This document shows positions 9,001 to 15,200 of a DNA stretch of 18,849 nt, in pieces; positions within the stretch are counted from its first letter, which is position 1; each line of letters starts with the position of its first letter. The notes beneath the pieces were generated by a model, which was given only the letters and a program-made list of their open reading frames with translations, searched no databases and was not told where the DNA came from. The position numbers and the translations under genes are program-made. This stretch comes from DATGZX01 sp035296965 (GTDB taxonomy: Bacteria > Planctomycetota > Planctomycetia > Gemmatales > Gemmataceae): NCBI GenBank assembly GCA_035296965.1, contig DATGZX010000173.1, positions 1 to 18,849 of the forward strand, in the 5' to 3' direction.

Positions 9001-9728
9001 GAATTCTCCGCGACATCACCGACGTGACACAAGCCCAGGAACGCGCCTTGCAAGCCGAACGGCTCGCGGCCATCGGCCAGCTCAGCGCCGGGCTTGCCCA
9101 CGAGAGCCGCAATGCCCTCCAGCGAAGCCAGGCTTGCCTGGAGATGCTGGCCCACGAAGTGGAGCATCTACCCCAGGCGATGGACCTGATCGCTCGTATC
9201 CAGAAAGCGCAGCATCATCTCCTGGAACTGTATGAAGAAGTACGCTCCTACGCGGCTCCGCTCAAGCTCCAGCGCCGCCGCTGTGATCTGGGAAAACTTG
9301 TTCAGGATGTTTGGGGCCACCTGGAGGCAGGTCGCCAAGGCAAAAAAGTGCTATTTCGCTCCGACGCCCGCTCCCTGGATTTGCACTGCGAGATCGATCC
9401 GTCGCAGCTCGATCAGGTCCTGCGGAACATCCTGGAAAACTCGCTGCAGGCGATTCCCGATCCCGGCGCGATCACCGTCACCTGGTCCGAGGTCGAGCTC
9501 GATGGCCGCCCAGCCGTGCAGATCGCTCTGCGAAACGACGGGCCTCCATTCAGCGACGAGGAAAGTCAACGACTTTTTGAAGCTTTCTATACCACCAAGA
9601 CGCATGGCACGGGGTTGGGAATGACGATTGCCAGGCGGATCGTGGAAGCCCATGCCGGCCGAATTGAAGTTGGGCCCGGTTCCGCCAATGGCGTGGAGAT
9701 TTTGATAACCTTGCCGCGAGGTAAATAA
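6048..9728 (+). CDS. CheB-CheR-PAS-PAS histidine kinase fusion
   Basis: A 1226-residue cytoplasmic signalling protein. Residues 34-215 form a CheB methylesterase domain with Ser42 (GASAGG), His69 (LVQHLDP) and Asp161 (SGTASDGT) as the catalytic triad, without the receiver usual in CheB. Residues 235-500 are a CheR methyltransferase, with PGCSTGEE at 339-346 for SAM and SCRNVLIYL at 442-450. Residues 680-750 are a coiled coil with repeated NEEL units. PAS domains follow at about 755-865 and 875-995. The kinase core has the phospho-acceptor His1018 in GLAHESRN, an N-box with Asn1127/1131, and GTGLGM at 1187-1192 for ATP. There is no membrane segment. The start is ambiguous between 6048 and the ATG at 6090; neither has a strong ribosome binding site. 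The stop overlaps the start of the ANTAR regulator, its likely phosphorylation target. Confidence 0.93.
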   Translation: MRERPKNLKKTCFVMTPSDSPTIEQDAPSTAITFPVVGVGASAGGFEAFSQLLQNLPAQSGMAIVLVQHLDPTHSSSLVDLLARACKMPVHQVQDGTLVEVNHVYVIPPNTNMVIRQGILHLTPRAETHGQHLPIDVFLQSLAQDRSSRAIGVILSGTASDGTRGLKAIKAGGGITLAQDETAKYDGMPRSAVAAGHVDFILPPARIAVELLRLAKHPYVNPSDGADATAAPKETEDTLNTLFREVRRTTGVDFAPYKRATVSRRIQRRMVVHQMERLEDYFQYVRDNPAEAQALFEDILIHVTSFFREPDTFEALKSTALPTLMKDRPGDAPIRIWVPGCSTGEEVYSLAIGVLEFLGDKAAQTPIKIFGTDISEVAIEKARAGKYLENIVADVAPERLGRFFVRVEGRGYQINKAVRDLCVFARQDVTRDPPFSNMDLVSCRNVLIYLGPDLQKRVLPIFHYALKDTGLLLLGNSETIGLFSDLFAVVDSKHKIYSRKAAARQLTIDFAAPELTAREFPPGAQARAHVLSGSDIQKEADRLVLANYAPAGVVINEEMEVLQFRGQTGAYLQPAPGAASFNLLKMAREGLLLPLRTAIEEAKTSGAAIRKEGVRVKTNGQHNLVDVAASPFNLPTSKQRFFLVLFEEAEPGRQRDKPTEKPDSASLPAADELAIAPLRQELVETRNYLQSVIEAMEASNEELKAANEEIVSSNEELRSTNEELQTAKEELQATNEELGTVNEELRHRNRESTELNDDLTNLLNSVQIPILMLGRDLHIRRFTPAAAKVLHMIPADAGRPFGEIKPRMQVADVEQLIAEVVDSLAVMEREVQDLEGHWYNLSIRPYRTLDNKIDGAVIAIVDVDTLKRSEQRIIEAEGYLRAILDTAAEGVITSDERGVIQSFNKAAEQMFGYPADEVRGKNISILMPPPFRDEHDSYLTNYKITGAKKIIGIGREVAGQRKDGTTFPLQLAVSEVQGERRIFTGILRDITDVTQAQERALQAERLAAIGQLSAGLAHESRNALQRSQACLEMLAHEVEHLPQAMDLIARIQKAQHHLLELYEEVRSYAAPLKLQRRRCDLGKLVQDVWGHLEAGRQGKKVLFRSDARSLDLHCEIDPSQLDQVLRNILENSLQAIPDPGAITVTWSEVELDGRPAVQIALRNDGPPFSDEESQRLFEAFYTTKTHGTGLGMTIARRIVEAHAGRIEVGPGSANGVEILITLPRGK

Positions 9729-10336
9729 TGAATCGTTCACTCCGCATTGCCATTGCCGAAGACGAACCCGACATGCGCGAATACCTGGAGAAGACTCTGC
9801 CGCTCCTGGGCCATCAGGTGGTCGTCGTGGCCCGGACCGGTCGCGAACTCGTCGAGCGCTGTCGAACCACGCGCCCCGACCTCGTCATCACCGATATCAA
9901 GATGCCCGAGATGGATGGCATTGAGGCCGCCAGCCAGATTTTCCAAGAGGGGCCGATTCCGGCCATCGTCCTATCGGCCTATCACGATCCTGATTTGATC
10001 GCGCGCGCCGAGGAGGACCATGTCCTTGCGTACCTGGTCAAACCGATCACGGAGGCACACCTGAGGCCGGCAATTGCCATTGCAATGCGACGCTTCGACC
10101 AGTTCCAGGCCCTGCGGAAAGAAGCTGCCGATCTACGTCAGGCCCTGGAAGACCGCAAAATCATCGAGCGGGCCAAAGGCGTATTGACGAAGAGAGCAGG
10201 CGTGGATGAATCGGAAGCGTTTCGGCGCTTGCAGAGGTTAGCCACGGACAAGCGCCAAAAGCTCGTCGAAGTCGCCCGGATGATAAATGCTGTCGAAGAG
10301 GTTTCCCAACCGCCGGATTTTCACGGAACCAGTTGA
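9728..10336 (+). CDS. response regulator with ANTAR RNA-binding output
   Basis: The ATG shares its A with the TAA stop of the kinase (TAATG), so translation is coupled and the two form a sensor-regulator pair. Residues 5-125 are a complete receiver: acidic pocket Glu11/Asp12, phospho-acceptor Asp56 (DLVITDIKMPEMDG), Ser83 and Lys105 (YLVKP). Residues 130-190 form a coiled helix and an ANTAR three-helix domain. Its signature is visible in EDRKIIERAKGVLTKRAGVD, EAFRRLQRLA and EVARMINA. In known members (AmiR, NasR, EutV) ANTAR binds paired hairpins in nascent RNA and prevents termination. The protein therefore probably turns kinase signals into antitermination of unknown transcripts. I see no paired ANTAR hairpins with A1/G4 hexaloops close by, so the target is likely elsewhere. 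Confidence 0.93.
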   Translation: MNRSLRIAIAEDEPDMREYLEKTLPLLGHQVVVVARTGRELVERCRTTRPDLVITDIKMPEMDGIEAASQIFQEGPIPAIVLSAYHDPDLIARAEEDHVLAYLVKPITEAHLRPAIAIAMRRFDQFQALRKEAADLRQALEDRKIIERAKGVLTKRAGVDESEAFRRLQRLATDKRQKLVEVARMINAVEEVSQPPDFHGTS

Positions 10337-10482
10337 AAGTCGGCCATGTCTGTGGCAATTGACTTCCGCTCTGTCGCTAACTCGGTCGCCTGCTCCAATT
10401 CGCTCTGTACGACAACAAACCCATTTCTTCTAGACTGGCACCATTAGGCCTGCCGGTTCGGCCACGCTGACCCCGGGGATCA

Positions 10483-10635
10483 CTACGTCGGCACCAGGAT
10501 CGATAGCACCAACGCATCCGCACAGTCCGGCGACCGCCCCAACAGCTTGACAATGTCCTCTTTGGGCTCGATCTTGATTCCCTGCGTGGTCATGCTCGAG
10601 TGTGGTGCAGTTAGGTCTGAGAGTAGCTCCTGATG
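10483..10635 (-). pseudogene. C-terminal fragment of a phage-type terminase large subunit
   Basis: The minus-strand frame from about 10641 to the TAG at 10483-10485 reads ELLSDLTAP, then GIKIEPKEDIVKLLGRSPDC and ADALVL. The combination of KEDI with LGRSPD.ADAL is characteristic of the C-terminus of large terminase subunits, which cut and package phage DNA. Only about 50 residues remain, with no start codon of its own apart from an internal ATG at 10593. The upstream boundary falls inside the methyltransferase frame, so the ATPase and most of the nuclease domain are gone. Confidence 0.65.
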
Positions 10636-11120
10636 ACGAAGTCATTCGCCAGGGGCCGATCCCTGGCCCGCATCTTCCTGCCGGTGGGCTTGGCCTTCTC
10701 GGGATGGCGGGCCAGATCGAGTCCCTGGTGGTGCGTCTTCCCTTTGAACGAGCTATTGCCCGAGGCAATGGCGTTGATCGACCTGGGCTCGACCATTACG
10801 TTGTATGGCGGATCGGTGTTGACGAGATGAATCTTGGCCCCGTCGAGCAGCCGATCGACGTCCTCGGCCTTGCTCGAGTCCCCACAGAGCAAGCGGTGAT
10901 TGCCGAGGATCCACAGGTCGCCCGGGCGTGTGACCTGCTCGTCGGGCGGCGCAGGAACGTCGTCGGGGTCGGTCAGGCCTGGGATCTCGCCTTGATCGAA
11001 GAACTGGACGACGTCCCCAGCAGCCAAATTCTTCAACAGGTCCTTCAGTGCCGAACTTTCCGTTTGCACTTGGTCCAAAAGCGCGTCTAAGGAAGCCTTG
11101 TCCGCCTGCAACCTGAACTG
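10611..11120 (-). pseudogene. truncated phage-type DNA methyltransferase (ParB/Mtase family)
   Basis: The frame shows RPGDLWILGNHRLLCGDS, then DRLLDGAKIHLVNTDPPYNV. This is the entry of an N4/N6 DNA methyltransferase with the catalytic DPPY motif. It continues SSFKGKTHHQGLDLARHPEK and RDRPLANDFV, then stops after seven unrelated codons at 10611. Everything after the first third of the catalytic domain is missing, including the SAM-binding FxGxG motif. The 5' end is also missing: the ParB-like N-terminal nuclease domain is absent, and before residue ALAQFRL the frame runs antisense to the integrase. It cannot be active. Confidence 0.75.
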
Positions 11121-12177
11121 CGCCAAGGCTCGTCTTGTGGAGTTCTTCGGGCCGGACAAGCCACTTCGAGACATCAACCCCGGTGATGCCGATGCCTGGC
11201 TGGTCCGGCTTCGAGAGAAGTACGCCAAGGGAACGGCCGGGCGTACCGCGAGACAGGCCAAGCGACTATTTCACGCCGCGCTCCGCAAAAAGCTGTTCTT
11301 GGAGAATCCCTTCAGCGATGTGAAAGGCCCCAGCGAGGCCAACGAGCCCCGCAAGTTCTTCGTTACGAAGGAAACCGCCTTTCAGGTGCTCGACGCGTGT
11401 CCCAATCTGGAATGGAAGATCCTCTTCGCCCTCAGCAGGTTGGGCGGCTTGAGATGCCCCTCAGAACATCTGGGCTTGAAATGGACGGACGTGGATTCGG
11501 CTCGGAACCGCTTCGGGGTCTCCAGCCCAAAGACCGAGCACCATGAGGGCCATGAAGGGCGTTGGGTGCCCCTGTTCCCAGAACTTCGCACCCTCTTTGA
11601 AGAAGGCTTGGAGGAAGCCGAACCGGGCACGGAGTACGTCGTGAACCGCTACCGAGACACGAACTCCAACCTGCGCGCACAACTCATGCGGATCATCAAG
11701 AAGCCCGGGTTGGCACCTTGGCCAAAACTGTTCCAAATCCTACGTGCAACCCGAGAAACGGAGTTGGCTGAGCAGTACCCTATCCACGTCGTTTGTAAAT
11801 GGATCGGGCACGCCGCCAAGAACGCGGAGAAGCATTATCTCCAGGTGCGGGACGAGTACTTCGACTTGGCATCCGTGGGCGCTGCAAAATCCGATGCACA
11901 AAGCGTGCAAAAAGCGGTGCAGCAACCCGCCGTGTTGTATCGCACGGGTTCACAAAAAACTGCGGAAGGGCAAATTAGTTGCGGAGTTGCGCTAGGGTAT
12001 ACGAAAGGTTGCGAGACGGTGCAAAAGGTAGAAAGCTCCCCGAGTAGGACTCGAACCTACAACAAACCGGTTAACAGGCGATGGAAGCACCACGCCGAAA
12101 AGCACCAAAACCCCCGTCAGCGTCGGAGTTTACGCAATCCAGGGGCCGTTTGCAAGCGCGTGCGAGCACGCTCGTAA
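11098..12177 (+). CDS. tyrosine recombinase (integrase), N-terminally truncated
   Basis: The frame opens at a TTG just after a TAA at 11088-11090. From residue 11 (ARLVEFFG) it matches the second part of an integrase core-binding domain, so about 70-80 N-terminal residues are missing. The catalytic domain is present: Arg119 in LGGLRCPSEHLGLKW, Lys145 in SSPKTEHH, Arg216 in FQILRATRETELAE (Gln in place of the usual His of HxLR), His238 in WIGHAAKNAEKH and the nucleophile Tyr247 in KHYLQV. Downstream of about residue 310 the frame runs through the antisense of a tRNA (PSRTRTYNKPVN), which is attachment-site sequence. Although the catalytic residues remain, loss of the arm-binding and part of the core-binding region probably makes it inactive. 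Confidence 0.85.
   Translation: MSACNLNCAKARLVEFFGPDKPLRDINPGDADAWLVRLREKYAKGTAGRTARQAKRLFHAALRKKLFLENPFSDVKGPSEANEPRKFFVTKETAFQVLDACPNLEWKILFALSRLGGLRCPSEHLGLKWTDVDSARNRFGVSSPKTEHHEGHEGRWVPLFPELRTLFEEGLEEAEPGTEYVVNRYRDTNSNLRAQLMRIIKKPGLAPWPKLFQILRATRETELAEQYPIHVVCKWIGHAAKNAEKHYLQVRDEYFDLASVGAAKSDAQSVQKAVQQPAVLYRTGSQKTAEGQISCGVALGYTKGCETVQKVESSPSRTRTYNKPVNRRWKHHAEKHQNPRQRRSLRNPGAVCKRVRARS
12036..12077 (-). other. 3' half of a tRNA-Asn gene, attachment core
   Basis: Read on the minus strand this is the loop CTGTTAA with anticodon GTT, the 3' anticodon stem CCGGT, variable TTGTT, a perfect T arm GTAGG-TTCGAGT-CCTAC, the 3' acceptor strand TCGGGGA and discriminator G. The match to a tRNA-Asn stops exactly at the anticodon loop; the next bases (12078 on) cannot pair with CCGGT, so the 5' half is absent. 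Tyrosine integrases commonly use the anticodon-loop-to-3'-end part of a tRNA gene as crossover core. No second copy occurs in the window. Confidence 0.8.
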
Positions 12178-12200
12178 AAAGGCGAGGATTCGCGGATTTT

Positions 12201-12227
12201 CCGCGCGGTGCGCGGAAGATTCCGCGC
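12201..12227. repeat. GC-rich overlapping inverted repeats between convergent genes
   Basis: CCGCGC-GGT-GCGCGG (12201-12215) overlaps GCGCGGAA-GA-TTCCGCGC (12210-12227). The two hairpins are mutually exclusive. They sit between the convergent integrase and glycosyltransferase genes, which suits a bidirectional terminator, but there is no T tract on either strand. Confidence 0.5.
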
Positions 12228-12288
12228 GAACGCGGACCCCGAATCCACACAATGTAATCCGGGATGAGTCCAGTAATACCTAAAATTT

Positions 12289-15200
12289 TCAGGCATGACT
12301 CCCTGCGTACCGCCGCTCGTCCTTTAGGAGAATCTCCAGGTTTCGCGGGGCTTCGGGATTGGCCGGCTGCAGCTCCAGGACGGTCCGCAGGGCTTGCTCC
12401 GCGCGCGCCAGGTCTTTGCCTTCCTGCAAGAGCGCATGGCTGAGAACCTCCCAGAGTATAGTTTCGCGCGGCGTGCGGGCGATTGCTTCATCGAGTATTT
12501 GCCGTGCCTGGGCGAACTCCTTGCGGGCCAGGTGAGTGCGGGCACGCAATGCTGTGACTCCAATGAATGCTTGGCTCGAGGCGCCATTGGAGGAGGCTTC
12601 GAGCGTTTGGAGATGCTTTTCCAGATCCTGTTGACGGCCCTGCTTCAAGTACAACTCCGCCAGGCCAAGCCGGGCGGGAGTGAACTTGGGTTGCTCCTGC
12701 AGTGCGGCCAGCCATTGGGCCTCCGCTTCTGCGTTTCGCCCTTGTTCACGATGTATGACCGCCAGGTTGTGCCTCGCCAAGTAGCCTCGGATACCCTCTG
12801 CGACACTGGCAAAGTGCGGACCTTCTTGCGTGCCAAGCAGCCGCAGTAGACACGCTTCCGCTCCATCCAGATCCTGTTCTTCCTGGCGTAGAACTGCCTC
12901 CTGGAAGAGGAGCTGTGCGTCGTCGGGGTAGAAACGCCGCCCCTCCGTGCAGATCGCAAGGGCATCCTGGCGTTGGTCGAGCTGTTTCAGGCAGGACATG
13001 ATCAGCGTGTACAGCTTCCGCACAATCGAGTCGCCGGGATGCGAGCGCTCCAGGCTGCCGCGCAAATAGGGCAGCGCCTCTTCCGGCCGACCCGATTCCG
13101 CATACGTCCAGCCTAGATTGAAGAGCGTGAACGGGTCGCTCGGCTCCTCGGCATGGTCCAGCAGGAGCAGGCGGAGATTACGCTGCTCTTTGCTCACGCG
13201 CAATTTGGGATCTTCGTAGCCGACGTGATGAATGACCACGTCAGAGGCGAGCACGTTGCCGCCCGAATGCCTTACCGCCGGCAGGATCTGCTCGTGCACG
13301 CGGTATCTCCAGCGGATTTCCGGCAAATTGCGGAAGAGCCGGACGTGATCGACAATCGTGGCCGTGCTACTCTCTGGATCGGGGAAACAATGGCACTTCA
13401 TGCCATACGCAACATTCTCGTCCTTCAGCTCGGCGAAGAGCGCCCGCAGATTGGCCCGGTTTTCCTCATCGAGCCGATCGTCGGCATCCAGCCAAAAGAT
13501 CCAATCCCCACTCGCATGACTCAAAGCAGCATTGCGGGCGGCCGCAAAGCTATCGACCCAGCTAAAGTCGAACACGCGCGCCCCCAGCCGCATGGCCACA
13601 TCCTTCGTGCGATCAGTCGACCCCGTATCGACGACAACAACCTCATCCACCAAATCCGCGGCCGTCGCCAAGCAAGCCGGCAGATTCTCCTCCTCATTCT
13701 TGACAATCATGGTCAACGACACCCGCATCCCCCCAACTCCCTCGCCCCTATTCCCATTCCCCTCGTCCCTATTCCCTATTCCCTCGCCCCTCACCCGGTA
13801 GCCTGCGGCATGCCCGTCCCCCCACTTCGCCTTGAATTGATCGAAGTTCTCCTTGAGCTGCCGTTCGCAATCGATGCCCAAGCTGGTAAACGTCCGGCTG
13901 CCAAAGTGATGGATGAAAACGTTCTGCGCTACCAGCAACCGAAAACCAGCTTCGCGGGCCCGCACGCAGAGATCGTCGTCATCGAAGAAGCCCAGGCCAT
14001 AGCGCTCGTCGAAGCCGCCGATGCGCTCCAGCACCTCGCTCCGAACCAGCAAACAGAAACCGGTCAACCGGTCGACGCGCAGCGCCTGGTTGGCGAACTC
14101 ACTCCGCCTGCGTGCCGCAAAGCCATCCACGCCCGTCAGGTCCTTGTACGGCACAGGAATTTGCTGCGGCGGCGAAGCATAGTTCGTCACCGCCCCAACC
14201 AATCCAACCTCCGGCCAATCATGCAGCGCCCACCCAACCAGGCCGCTCAACCACTCCTCAGTAACGACAGTGTCGTTATTGAGAAACACAAGATACCGCC
14301 CCCGCGCCTCAGCCAACCCCTGATTACACCCCGCTGGAAACCCAACATTCGTCTCATTCCGAATCACGACGACCCGCTCCGGCCCTCCTGCATCTCTCGC
14401 CACTCGCCACTCGCCACTTGCCACTTCCCCCAAGTACGCTGCCGTGTCGTCGGTCGAGCCATTGTCGATCAGGATCAATTCATACGGCTGCCGCGTGTGC
14501 CGCAAGACGATTTCCAGGCAGAGCCGCGTATATTCGAGCTGATTGCAGCAGAGGATAATGATGGAGGCCAGCTCGTCTTCAGCCGGGGGGCAGTCCATGA
14601 ACCACTTCTCGGCCGGCACCGCTTTCGCAGCGGAGCGGGATAGCAGCCGACGATCCGCAGCCAGGCGGCGCTGGCCATCCTGATCACTTACGTCGCCGAG
14701 CACTTCGAAAAGTGCCCGCGCTGCATCCAGGTCGAAGGGATTCCCCGCCACGGCAAAGCGCAGATGCGGCACGGCAGCCGGGAACTGCTTGGCACGGGCC
14801 AGCGCGCAGCCGAGCGCGGCACGGGTGACGGGCAGATCGGGGCGAAGGATGGCCGCCTCATAATAGTGATGCACTGCCCCCGTCAGACTCCCCAAGAGCG
14901 CTTGCAGCCGCCAGCGAATCAGGTCCGACTTGGACCGTGCCTCAGAATGCGGACGCCCGGCATTGCTCCACGCCGCCCGTTCCCATTCGACGCGGAACAG
15001 GTCGAATCCCAGGGGGAAATGGCCAGCATCCATCGAAGCGGTGTCTAAATCACCGTGCGTGACTCCGCATCTGCGTAGGACAGATTTCCAATCTGTCCGG
15101 TCAGGTTGGAAACCTGACCTACAGCCGATTGCCGCACGCTCATTTCCTTCAGACTGACGATTGAGCACATCCAACGTGCGCAGCGCTCGCTCGATGGCAG

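Larger units (their letters stand above)
10483..12077. mobile_element. remnant of a tRNA-Asn integrative element or prophage
   Basis: Three broken genes and an attachment core are packed into 1.6 kb: a terminase tail, a DNA methyltransferase fragment, an integrase without its N-terminus, and a 3' half tRNA. All are parts of one kind of phage or island. Each is cut where it meets the next, so internal deletions probably removed most of the element. The flanking signalling genes and glycosyltransferase look intact and unrelated. The stretch 10337-10482 shows no gene. Confidence 0.7.

Noticed and set aside
10438..10449. 12-mer GCACCATTAGGC also present at 550-561
   Set aside because: A shared 12-mer is expected several times by chance in a window this long, and the flanks do not match.
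13153..14643. 496-codon plus-strand ORF
   Set aside because: It is the antisense of the glycosyltransferase region holding the two family 2 domains; it is proline-rich and lacks any motif.
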